In this document: positions 35,465-43,231 of the stretch, piece by piece
Layout: every line of letters begins with the position of its first letter
Position numbering within the stretch: position 1 is the first letter of the stretch
DNA from: Cryobacterium sp. Y50
GTDB taxonomy: Bacteria > Actinomycetota > Actinomycetes > Actinomycetales > Microbacteriaceae
Length of the DNA: 64,000 nucleotides
Direction: 5' to 3'
Assembly: GCF_002929805.1 (NCBI RefSeq)
Contig: NZ_PJJM01000102.1
Coordinates: 62,001-126,000, forward strand
Translations under genes and position numbers: made by a program
Notes under the pieces: generated by a model
The model's database searches: none
What the model was told of the DNA's origin: nothing
The model's input: only the letters and a program-made list of their open reading frames with translations

Positions 35465-37027
35465 CTACGTATCGTTCCCCGAGTAAGAAAGGCCGAAGCT
35501 CTTATTCACCAGCGGGAAGTCGGGAACCACTCCTCCAAACGCGGCTTCGCTTACTCCTTGCCAATTGACAAAAGACGGGTCACGAACAGCAACGCGCGAG
35601 ACGACCCCCTCGGCGTTGGTGTGAACGACACAGAGTATCTCGCCGCGCCAGCCTTCGGTACACCCTATGCCCAGGCTATTTCTGCACAATTTAATCGTTT
35701 TGTTGGAAGGTATAGGCACAATACTCGACATGCTACTGAGCACCTCGTCGATTATCTTGAAAGAGACACCAACTTCTCGTACCCGCACCCTAAACCGAGC
35801 GTACACATCACCGCTGGTCTCGACCGGAACAAGTGTTGAAGGCAGCGTACCGTACCCGGCGTAAGGAAAATCTCGTCGAACGTCCACATCTTGGCCACTC
35901 GCTCGGCCGACGGGGCCCATCATGCCAAACCGAGCAGCGACGTCTAGCGTAAGCACGCCAGTACCTTTTAGCCGATTCAATAACGTCACCGTATTTTCGG
36001 CAATACTCATAACTTGCTCGAAATCCTTTTCGACAAGAGGCAGCTCAGCCCGCAAGTCCGTGATTTGGGCCCGTGACAGTCTAATCGCCACACCGCCAAA
36101 CGTGTTAATGCCGCGCAATAGACGACTGCCCGACAACTTATCATTCAGCCGTAATATCGTCTCGCGCATTCTAGCGCCGCCGGCACCGCCAAAGTTAAAC
36201 CCGGCATCAAGCATAATACCGCCGATATCACCAAAGTGGTTGGCTAGCCGCTCAAGTTCGGAGAATAGGACGCGCGCTTGGCCGTGCTCGGGTGTAACCA
36301 ATACTCCAGCTAGTGACTCGACTGCTTGGCAATAGGCCAGTGAGTACGAAAATGATGTATCGCCAGCGATTTTTTCTGACAATATAATCTGTCTAGCGAA
36401 GGGTAATTGCTCAAACAACTTTTCGCTCCCCTTATGAGCGTAGCCAAGGCGCGGCTCTAGCAGGACGATCTCTTCACCAGCCACACTAAAGCGAAAGTGT
36501 CCTGGCTCGATAATGCCGGCATGAATCGGACCGACCGGTATTTCATAGATACCTTCACCGCTCACATCCTGGAATTGGTAGTTACCGCCTGCAGGTTCGG
36601 GCCGCGTATCCCACTTAACGTCTTTGCGCAGCGGATGCAGGTTTTCTGGCCAGTTTTCGTGTAGCAGCATGCGCTGCGACGGGCCTCGGCCCGTGACGTG
36701 CAGTCCAAACATTTCGCACAGCTTGTTTTCATACCTACCTGCGGCTGGGAGCACATTCGCGATGGTGGCAAATTCGATCGTATCGAGTAACGGCAGCACC
36801 GCAACAATAACCGTATGCCGTTTTGTATCGGTAAAAATATAGTACAACCGGAACTCACGATGGTTATCGTGAGTAGCATCTATCATCTTAAATGTCAGAT
36901 CGTCACTTTCAAGCAGCTGCCTCAACGTCTTGGTAGTTTCCGCCGACTCGATGACAAACTGATGCACAGAGCCATCACTCGTCACATTCGCTATTTGTGT
37001 TAGGTAGTCGGGGTATAATTGGTTCAT
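35465..37027 (-). CDS. HycE/NuoCD-like large subunit of Hyc-like complex 2, NiFe ligands absent
   Basis: The 520-aa protein, the same length as copy 1, has a NuoC-like N-terminus (NKLCEMFGLHVTGRGPSQRM) and a NuoD-like domain (GPIHAGIIEPGHFRFSVAGE). Where hydrogenases have CGxC it reads AGDT in EKIAGDTSFSYSLAY, and the C-terminus is SYSGND. No NiFe centre can form. The few Cys residues (such as KLCRNS and LGIGC) are not at known ligand positions. The ATG overlaps the TAA of the HycQ gene by one base. The codon use is AT-richer than its flanks. Confidence 0.9.
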   Translation of the reverse strand: MNQLYPDYLTQIANVTSDGSVHQFVIESAETTKTLRQLLESDDLTFKMIDATHDNHREFRLYYIFTDTKRHTVIVAVLPLLDTIEFATIANVLPAAGRYENKLCEMFGLHVTGRGPSQRMLLHENWPENLHPLRKDVKWDTRPEPAGGNYQFQDVSGEGIYEIPVGPIHAGIIEPGHFRFSVAGEEIVLLEPRLGYAHKGSEKLFEQLPFARQIILSEKIAGDTSFSYSLAYCQAVESLAGVLVTPEHGQARVLFSELERLANHFGDIGGIMLDAGFNFGGAGGARMRETILRLNDKLSGSRLLRGINTFGGVAIRLSRAQITDLRAELPLVEKDFEQVMSIAENTVTLLNRLKGTGVLTLDVAARFGMMGPVGRASGQDVDVRRDFPYAGYGTLPSTLVPVETSGDVYARFRVRVREVGVSFKIIDEVLSSMSSIVPIPSNKTIKLCRNSLGIGCTEGWRGEILCVVHTNAEGVVSRVAVRDPSFVNWQGVSEAAFGGVVPDFPLVNKSFGLSYSGNDT

Positions 37028-38475
37028 TATAGGTCATACCTCCTGACGGCTTCGTTGATTAAATCGAGCAATGGGGGCGGCAGGTAAAAGCTAAAAACAA
37101 GTACCAGCGATAGCAGCACAATAGGCGGGATCAGCAACCACTTATTCGACTTTGCATCCTGCGCTCCCTCTGGCGGATCCCCAAACAACACAGCCGATAC
37201 CTGCCGGAAAAAGCCGACAAACACCAACGCGACGGCCAGCAGTGCCACAATCGTCACGATCGGATATTGCTTTAAACCGGCCCCGAATATGTACAATTCG
37301 GACATAAAAATGCCAAACGGCGGCAGGCCCGTTGCTGCCAAAAACAGCAGCATAAACAAACCAGCTGTGACCGGTACCACTTTCAGGGCGCCGCTAACAT
37401 TCTTAATCTTGGCCGAATGAAACGACAGCCGCAGGTTACCAGCAGTAAAAAAGAGTCCGGCTTTGATAAGCGAATGATATATCAGGTGTAAAATTGCAGC
37501 AAAGGCGCCAAGCCCGCCAAACGCAAAACCAAGTGCCATCAGACCAGCGTGTTCAATACTCGAATATCCCATCATGCGTTTGTAGTTGCGGATCGTCAAA
37601 ATACTAAAGGCGGCAATGAGAAGCGACAGCACGCCCAATACCATTAGCAGGTGACTACTAAACGCACCCCCAACGGCCGTGTCAGTAATTACCTTGAACT
37701 TCAAAATCGTCACCAGTGCAACCGGCAGCAACGCGCCCGACAATAGGGCGCCAACCGGAGCCGGTGATTTACTGTAGGCATCGGGTTTCCAGGCATGCAT
37801 CGGTGCCAGACCAACTTTAGTGCCAAAGCCAACCAGCACAAATACAAAGGCGACCTTGACGACGCCTGGATCAATCGACTGCGCCTGCTGGAGCAAACTT
37901 TGCCAGGTCACAAAGCCATCAAGGCCAGATCGGCTAGTAGCACTAAAGAACAGCAACGCGCCAAAGAACCCGAGCAGCAATCCCGTTGAATTGATAATCA
38001 AATATTTCCAGGCGGCCTCGATCGTTGACGGTCTGTCATAAAAGCTAATCAAAAAGGCCGTCGACAGCGTCGTCGCCTCCAGAAAAATCCAAGCTGCAAT
38101 CGGGTGCGCGGCAGTCACCGATAACAACATGCACGCCATGAATAAATTCACCAGCCCAAAGTACTGCCGGAAGCGCTTGGGACCAATAATTCCCTTCGAG
38201 ACTTCACGGTCTAAATACGGGGCAGCGTACACACTGGCGGCCAGACCAACGATAGAAATGATCAGCACAGTCAGCGCGCTGAGTGGATCCACCAGCGTAA
38301 ACAGAGAGGGGATGTAGTCGCCGTCGGAGGCCACTCGCAAACAGAGGGCGACGGCGCCAATCAGCCCCAGCCCATGAGCGATAATGCTGGCGGCAGCGCC
38401 CACAACCCGGTTTTTAAACAGCAGGCTCAACAAACTCGCTGTCAATAGTCCACCAACGACAATATATATAATCAT
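37027..38475 (-). CDS. HycQ/HyfF-like antiporter subunit of Hyc-like complex 2
   Basis: The 482-aa membrane protein keeps the antiporter features: Glu in AAWIFLEATTLSTAFLISF, Lys in GFGTKVGLAPMHAWKPDAYS, KRMMGYSSIEHAGLMALG and HSLIKAGLF. It aligns across its length with the native HycQ. A ribosome site AAGGAT precedes the ATG at 38475. About 13 helices are visible. The kept polar membrane residues argue for a working ion path in spite of the lost redox sites in the partner subunits. Confidence 0.9.
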   Translation of the reverse strand: MIIYIVVGGLLTASLLSLLFKNRVVGAAASIIAHGLGLIGAVALCLRVASDGDYIPSLFTLVDPLSALTVLIISIVGLAASVYAAPYLDREVSKGIIGPKRFRQYFGLVNLFMACMLLSVTAAHPIAAWIFLEATTLSTAFLISFYDRPSTIEAAWKYLIINSTGLLLGFFGALLFFSATSRSGLDGFVTWQSLLQQAQSIDPGVVKVAFVFVLVGFGTKVGLAPMHAWKPDAYSKSPAPVGALLSGALLPVALVTILKFKVITDTAVGGAFSSHLLMVLGVLSLLIAAFSILTIRNYKRMMGYSSIEHAGLMALGFAFGGLGAFAAILHLIYHSLIKAGLFFTAGNLRLSFHSAKIKNVSGALKVVPVTAGLFMLLFLAATGLPPFGIFMSELYIFGAGLKQYPIVTIVALLAVALVFVGFFRQVSAVLFGDPPEGAQDAKSNKWLLIPPIVLLSLVLVFSFYLPPPLLDLINEAVRRYDL

Positions 38476-38476
38476 A

Positions 38477-39127
38477 TTAATCCTTCAAATGCCGCATGGT
38501 CGTGACGACAAGCGAACCCGTATGCCGATACACCATCGACACAAAGACCGTCGCGACCAACATCCAAACAAAGATGTCAAACAGTGTACCCAGCTGCAGC
38601 AGTGCGGATTGCTCGAGCCCAGCAATAATGCCAAACGCTACAATACTGTTTTCGAGCGATAGCACGCCCACAATCTGCGACAGTGCACTTTTACGATTGA
38701 CCATCAAAAATATTGACACCAGCATGGCAGCAATCGCTAGCGCAACATACGTACTATTGCTAGCCGAAAGATCGGTGATCGGCAAAAAAACGTCTGAATT
38801 AACAAAAGCCGTAATGAACATAATAACGATCAACGTAACGGGCGTATTAGCGTATGAACTTACCGTAAACTTCACCTTATGACGCGTCACCAGTCGGTTA
38901 AAAAAGCGCGGTGCCAGTATCACTTTTACTATTATGGACACGACAATAACCAGAAAAAGTAAAACGGTTGGGTTGGCAAGAAACGACGAAACAAACAGCA
39001 GCACCAAGGCTACCGATTGAAGCGCATACAGGCCAGCGACGCCATTGTTTTTTTTAGCCAGGTGCATATAAATGCTAGTCAAATATATGACCGTTATCAA
39101 GATCGGGACGAGCAGTGGACTGTTCAT
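38477..39127 (-). CDS. HycP/HyfE-like membrane subunit of Hyc-like complex 2
   Basis: The 216-aa protein has six or so hydrophobic segments and the family C-terminal motif VFVSMVYRHTGSLVVTTMRH. It aligns with native HycP in length and helix order. The ATG overlaps the HycD stop (ATGA). No catalytic residues are expected. The gene uses AT-rich codons, such as AAA, ATT and ATA, unlike the surrounding chromosome. Confidence 0.82.
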   Translation of the reverse strand: MNSPLLVPILITVIYLTSIYMHLAKKNNGVAGLYALQSVALVLLFVSSFLANPTVLLFLVIVVSIIVKVILAPRFFNRLVTRHKVKFTVSSYANTPVTLIVIMFITAFVNSDVFLPITDLSASNSTYVALAIAAMLVSIFLMVNRKSALSQIVGVLSLENSIVAFGIIAGLEQSALLQLGTLFDIFVWMLVATVFVSMVYRHTGSLVVTTMRHLKD

Positions 39128-40047
39128 AGGACCAACCCAATCGCAACGACGTTCAACACAAACGCCACCAGTAGCAAGTCCGGCAGACGAAAGAAGCGAT
39201 ATTTAGCGATCGTTGACTCTAGAACAGCCAACACGATGTACACAATTGCTACTTTCAAAAGGGTTGAACTAATGCCGAGTAGCACCGACAGCACCGCTTG
39301 GTCGTGCGCGATGCCAATCGGAAAAAATAAATTGACCGCCAAAATTGAAAAGATAAGCAGCCGGTTTGCAGCTGCCCATTCCATAAGAGCTAATCGCTTA
39401 CCAGAAAACTCCAACAACATCGACTCGTGGATCATCGTCAGTTCCAAATGCGTATCAGGATTATCAAACGGATAGCGGCTAGTTTCGGCGAGCAACACGA
39501 TACAAAAAGCAGCAAAGGCCAACACGATTGGGATCAAAAAGTTGCCGCTACCGGGCGACAGGCCGGCAGACATCACGGCAATATTGGTTGTGCCACTCAG
39601 GAACGCTACGGTCAGAATCGAGGAAATGAATGATGCTTCGACGATAGCCGATATCGTCATTTCACGGCTTGACCCAGAACCACCAAATGCGCTGCCGCTG
39701 TCCATACCAGCCAGCGCCATAAAGAACGTCCCCAGTGCCAAGGTGTAAACAACCGCCAGCAAATCACTCATCGGTGTGCTGAGCGTTGACGTAAAAATTG
39801 GCAGACAGGCACCAACGATAATAGTGACTCCCATGGCGATAAACGGCGCAAATCGAAAGATGAATGACGCGTCCCGGCTAATCACTTCGTCTTTGTAAAA
39901 CAACTTCCACAAATTTCGGTACGGCTGCAACAGACTGGCACCACGCCGTTTTTGAATTCTTGCCTTCAAGCTATTGATCAGGCCGACGCCAAGTGGCGCC
40001 ACCAGGGGCACAAACATGATCTGGATAATCCATAGGAGGTAACTCAC
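39124..40047 (-). CDS. HycD/NuoH-like membrane subunit of Hyc-like complex 2
   Basis: The 307-aa NuoH-type protein keeps GASLLQPYRNLWKLFYKDEV and LLAETSRYPFDNPDTHLELT, MIHESMLLEFSGK, matching native HycD. This subunit connects the peripheral arm to the membrane arm. It starts with GTG (40047) overlapping the TGA of the HyfB-like gene. Its charged E-channel residues are intact. About eight helices are present. Confidence 0.9.
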   Translation of the reverse strand: MSYLLWIIQIMFVPLVAPLGVGLINSLKARIQKRRGASLLQPYRNLWKLFYKDEVISRDASFIFRFAPFIAMGVTIIVGACLPIFTSTLSTPMSDLLAVVYTLALGTFFMALAGMDSGSAFGGSGSSREMTISAIVEASFISSILTVAFLSGTTNIAVMSAGLSPGSGNFLIPIVLAFAAFCIVLLAETSRYPFDNPDTHLELTMIHESMLLEFSGKRLALMEWAAANRLLIFSILAVNLFFPIGIAHDQAVLSVLLGISSTLLKVAIVYIVLAVLESTIAKYRFFRLPDLLLVAFVLNVVAIGLVL

Positions 40048-42104
40048 CAGACACCAACCAATCCGAGCATTACCAGCAACACCACCAAGATGTACAAAAT
40101 ATAGGCATTAATGTTCCCGTTTTGGATACCATTTTTAATCCAGTGAGACAGATGAATAAAGCCGATAAATACTGGACGATACAGATAGCGACGATAGACA
40201 TCCTGGACGCTCAATGTTACCGAGCGAGAGCGGGGAATCAGGCGGCTGGCGGCGTCTTCGTATTCAACACTGTGCTGTAAACTTGGCTTCAGGAGGCCCC
40301 GAAATATGAGGATGATCGAGCGGGCAAAACCAGTTGAGGTGATTTCCATCCGGCTAGTGAGATCCGTTCCACCGTCCCAGGTCCGTCCAGTCGTTACACG
40401 CTGCGAACGGTTGATGCCAAACCTGGTAATCGTCCATACCACCAATGGCACCGCGATCAATAGCAGTGATAGCAGCGGTGCCGATACGGTAGCAAAACCC
40501 TCCGCGATAGACAGAATATGACCCGATGTGACCGTCACTAGCGTCGCGTGGTCACCAGCCGAAAGAACACCCTGGGCAATCGTTTGCAGCTGGGCGATAA
40601 TCCATGACGAGCCAACGCCAACAGCCACGCACAGGACCGCCAAACCCGCCATGCCAGCGATCATGACCGCCGAAGCTTCGTGGGCTTTTTCGGCTCGCTG
40701 ACTGCGCGGCCGGGCCAAAAAAGTGACACCAAAAGCCTTAACGAAACAAGCCACGGCCAGGCCACTGGTGAGTGCCAGGGCGGCAGTGACCCCAATAAAC
40801 AGCCACTTAATGTAAAAGTCAGTCTGCGCGATACCCTGAAATAGCGCCTGAAATGTCAGCCATTCACTAAAAAAGCCGTTCAGCGGTGGCAACGCCGAAA
40901 TGGCGATCGAACCCACTAAGAAGAACAACCCGGTGGCTGGCATCAGCTTAATGAGGCCGCCGTATTTTTCCATGTTTCTAGTTCCAGTGGCATGAATGAC
41001 CGAGCCCGCACTCAAAAATAATAACGACTTAAAGATCGCGTGATTGAGGGTATGAAACAGCGCAGCAGTCAAGGCCAGCACCGCCAACCCTGACATTCCA
41101 AGGGCAGAAAATACCAATGCACTGCCCACTCCGAGCAAAATAATACCAATGTTTTCGATGCTGTGATAGGCCAACAGTCGCTTTATGTCGTGCTCGGTCA
41201 AAGCATACAAAACCCCCAATACACACGATGCGACCGCAATCACCAACACGACAATGCCCCACCAAAGCGGAGCTGGCTGCAGGACGTCCAAAAAGAGCCG
41301 GATCATCATGTAAATTCCTGTTTTTATCATCACCCCAGACATGATCGCCGAGACATGCGACGGGGCAGCTGGATGAGCAGCCGGCAGCCAAATATGGAGT
41401 GGAATAATGCCGGCTTTGACGCCGAAGCCAATCAACGCCAGCAAAAATACGCTGTCTTTGATATGCGCCGGCACCGTCGGCATCGCGGCTTGAATAACCG
41501 TGAAGTCAAAGCTTCCCGTGTGAACGTAAAGGAGTATAAAGGCTAACAAAATGAAAGCCGTGCCAATATGGGTCATCACCAGGTATAAGAAACCGGCTTT
41601 TACGTTTTCGGGGTCATGACGATCGTAGGCCACTAAAAAGTAAGAGGCCAGGGACATGATTTCCCACACGATCAAGAAAAATATGCCGTTTGACGACGTG
41701 ACTACCAACAGCATCGCCACAATAAACAGGTTGTATAAAAATCCCAAGTACCCGATGTTGTAGCGGCCATAATATTGTTTGATGTAACCGATTCCGTACA
41801 GTGAGCAAAAAAACGTTACGATCGAAATTGTCACTAAAAAGAAAGCTGCCAACCTGTCAATGTTCAGTGCGAACGACAGCAACGGAAAACTATCACTGGT
41901 AGTCTGGGCCACAAATGTCTGCCCACTCGCCAGCATCGAAACTGCAAATACCAGCGCGGTGACGGACCCGAACAGTGCGAAGGCACTCGACCAGTAATTC
42001 GCTAGCCGATCTGACTTTCGGAGCAACACAGCGCCAACTCCACCGATCCCAAACAGGGCCATCGCGGCGATCAACATAGTGGGAGAGGCAAGGGCGCTCA
42101 TCAT
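40044..42104 (-). CDS. HyfB/NuoL-like antiporter subunit of Hyc-like complex 2
   Basis: The 686-aa antiporter-like protein has Glu in FLIVWEIMSLASYFLVAYD, Lys in GFGVKAGIIPLHIWLPAAHP, SHVSAIMSGVMIKTGIYMM, and the helix-12 region NHAIFKSLLFLSAGSVIHAT. These are the residues that form the proton or sodium path in NuoL and Mrp proteins. It starts at one of two ATGs (42104 or 42101) overlapping the small-subunit stop. Length and order equal the native copy. Confidence 0.92.
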   Translation of the reverse strand: MMSALASPTMLIAAMALFGIGGVGAVLLRKSDRLANYWSSAFALFGSVTALVFAVSMLASGQTFVAQTTSDSFPLLSFALNIDRLAAFFLVTISIVTFFCSLYGIGYIKQYYGRYNIGYLGFLYNLFIVAMLLVVTSSNGIFFLIVWEIMSLASYFLVAYDRHDPENVKAGFLYLVMTHIGTAFILLAFILLYVHTGSFDFTVIQAAMPTVPAHIKDSVFLLALIGFGVKAGIIPLHIWLPAAHPAAPSHVSAIMSGVMIKTGIYMMIRLFLDVLQPAPLWWGIVVLVIAVASCVLGVLYALTEHDIKRLLAYHSIENIGIILLGVGSALVFSALGMSGLAVLALTAALFHTLNHAIFKSLLFLSAGSVIHATGTRNMEKYGGLIKLMPATGLFFLVGSIAISALPPLNGFFSEWLTFQALFQGIAQTDFYIKWLFIGVTAALALTSGLAVACFVKAFGVTFLARPRSQRAEKAHEASAVMIAGMAGLAVLCVAVGVGSSWIIAQLQTIAQGVLSAGDHATLVTVTSGHILSIAEGFATVSAPLLSLLLIAVPLVVWTITRFGINRSQRVTTGRTWDGGTDLTSRMEITSTGFARSIILIFRGLLKPSLQHSVEYEDAASRLIPRSRSVTLSVQDVYRRYLYRPVFIGFIHLSHWIKNGIQNGNINAYILYILVVLLVMLGLVGVW

Positions 42105-42649
42105 GACTGGCCCTTTTGTTTGGGAGCCTTTTTTGCTCCGTCCAAAATCGCCAGCAATGATTGCATAATTACTAATGGCGATGGCGGGTCGCCGGCAATC
42201 TGATAATCAACTGGAATAACCTGACTGACGCCGTCAAGCACGGCATAGGAACCTTTATAAATTCCACCGTCGATCGCATCGTCACCCACAGCCACCACCA
42301 ACTTTGGATGGGGCGTGGCATCATACGCCCGCTTTAATGCTTCGGCCATGTTACGCGTCACCGGCCCAGTCACCAGCAACATGTCGGCGTGGCGCGGAGA
42401 GGGGACAAAGTGAATACCGAACCGTTCAATATCATAATAAGCGTTCGTTAAAGCTGCCAGTTCTTGTTCGGTCGCATTGTCAGAACCAGTATCAATCTGT
42501 CGTATAGCCAGCGACCCCTTAAATAGCCGTCGCACGTTATCCTGCAAGGCCGAACCAATCACTTCTAGTTCTGGTAGTTGCTGCATAATATGACGGGGTG
42601 GCGTCAAGAGCCGAGGTGTCTGAATGATTTTAGATAAAAATTCACGCAT
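42101..42649 (-). CDS. NuoB-like small subunit of Hyc-like complex 2, devoid of cysteine
   Basis: This 182-aa protein aligns with the native small subunit through RFGIHFVPSPRHADMLLVTG, PVTRNMAEALKRAYD and PKLVVAVGDDAIDGG. It contains no cysteine at all. At the three [4Fe-4S] ligand sites it reads TGSDNATE (for GCxxC), GDDAIDGG (for GDCAxxGG) and AGDPPSP (for GCPP). It therefore cannot hold the proximal cluster found in all redox-active relatives. Its fold seems kept, so it probably acts as a structural adaptor. The start ATG has no strong ribosome site. Confidence 0.9.
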   Translation of the reverse strand: MREFLSKIIQTPRLLTPPRHIMQQLPELEVIGSALQDNVRRLFKGSLAIRQIDTGSDNATEQELAALTNAYYDIERFGIHFVPSPRHADMLLVTGPVTRNMAEALKRAYDATPHPKLVVAVGDDAIDGGIYKGSYAVLDGVSQVIPVDYQIAGDPPSPLVIMQSLLAILDGAKKAPKQKGQS

Positions 42650-42767
42650 GCAAGATTATCGTTATCTCTCGTTAAAGTTCAGGTGACTGCTAACCAAGGA
42701 CAAGTTCAAGTTCAAAATCAAGAAACAGTGGCACGAGTGCCTACTATGATCTTATCTATTCTGGTCA

Positions 42768-42797
42768 ATTATACACCCGACAGTAGTGTACGGTCAG
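42768..42797 (-). promoter_or_regulatory. Candidate promoter of the second Hyc-like operon
   Basis: On the minus strand CTGACC (42792-42797), an 18-base spacer and a perfect TATAAT (42768-42773) lie about 120 bases before the small-subunit ATG. The -35 matches consensus at four of six positions. The promoter lies in the AT-rich stretch near the operon start, so it may have arrived with it. Confidence 0.5.
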
Positions 42798-42828
42798 CGA
42801 CAACACTTCGGCTGGGTGCTTTCATAAT

Positions 42829-43060
42829 TTGGCTGGGTCAGCGAGGATAACGCAGCAGGCGGTGCCAACGTCAGAATACGAGTATTTTGGGCTATCGACG
42901 ACCACATCGACAGCTACCTCAACGACGCCTACCTGGCCAAAGCTGCCTAAAACTCGGTACAAGCGCCGGAGTTCTGGCCCCCGAGAAAGCCAGGGTCGTC
43001 GTTGTTTTCCAAGACGAGGCGTTCGCCGTGGCAATCGGTCTCAGAAGCCGTTCGTCAGAC
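42829..43060 (+). pseudogene. Unrecognised coding-like fragments right of the second Hyc-like operon
   Basis: In the gene-free stretch 42650-43040 the GC rises again from about 42830. One plus-strand frame reads VRIRVFWAIDDHIDSYLNDA and stops at TAA near 42950. Another frame downstream reads APEKARVVVVFQDEAFAVAI and stops at TGA near 43063. Neither has a start, and they switch frame. They look like pieces of one or two broken genes I do not recognise. Confidence 0.3.
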
Positions 43061-43229
43061 TGAAGGACGGGTTTACAGCGAGGGGGTCGCGCACCGCGGT
43101 GGAGCGATCGGATCGCTCGATCAGACGGTCAGCGGTCGCCCGGGCGAGCTCGTCGGCCAGCATCCGAGTGGATGACGGCGGGCTCAGTCCCGCAGTAACC
43201 ACCGCGATGGTGCGGGTCGTTGGGGCCAT
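43041..43229 (-). pseudogene. Truncated FMN reductase (CE1759-type partner of the LLM enzyme)
   Basis: The start reads RTIAVVTAGLSPPSSTRMLA, the typical N-terminus of NADPH-dependent FMN reductases paired with CE1758-type luciferase-like proteins. Family members are about 200 aa, but here homology stops near residue 38. The frame then runs through unrelated sequence to a stop at codon 63. The flavin-binding core and NADPH site are gone. The break coincides with a palindrome at 43102-43118. The ATG lies three bases after the LLM stop, so it was once the next gene of that operon. Confidence 0.75.
43102..43118. repeat. 17-bp palindrome at the FMN reductase break point
   Basis: GAGCGATC-G-GATCGCTC is a perfect inverted repeat with 8-bp arms. 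It falls at residues 38-43 of the truncated FMN reductase frame, just where family homology ends, so it may mark the junction with foreign DNA. Confidence 0.5.
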
Positions 43230-43231
43230 GA

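Larger units (their letters stand above)
35240..43118. other. Low-GC inserted segment carrying a second Hyc-like operon
   Basis: A counted line at 37081 is 47% GC, against 72% in a line of the first operon (28261). The segment separates pnp from rpsO, has gene remnants at both ends and no integrase or transposase. TGA is used as a stop by three genes, so the genetic code is standard. It may be a lateral acquisition or, less likely, an assembly chimera. Edges are approximate. Confidence 0.7.

Noticed and set aside
35465-37027. Calling the second complex a NiFe hydrogenase
   Set aside because: Neither CxxC pair for NiFe is present, and the small subunit has no cysteine, so hydrogenase activity is not supported.
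35465-43040. Donor lineage such as a recoded candidate-phylum bacterium
   Set aside because: TGA is used as a stop in three genes, which rules out codes reading TGA as Gly, and sequence alone does not point to a specific donor.
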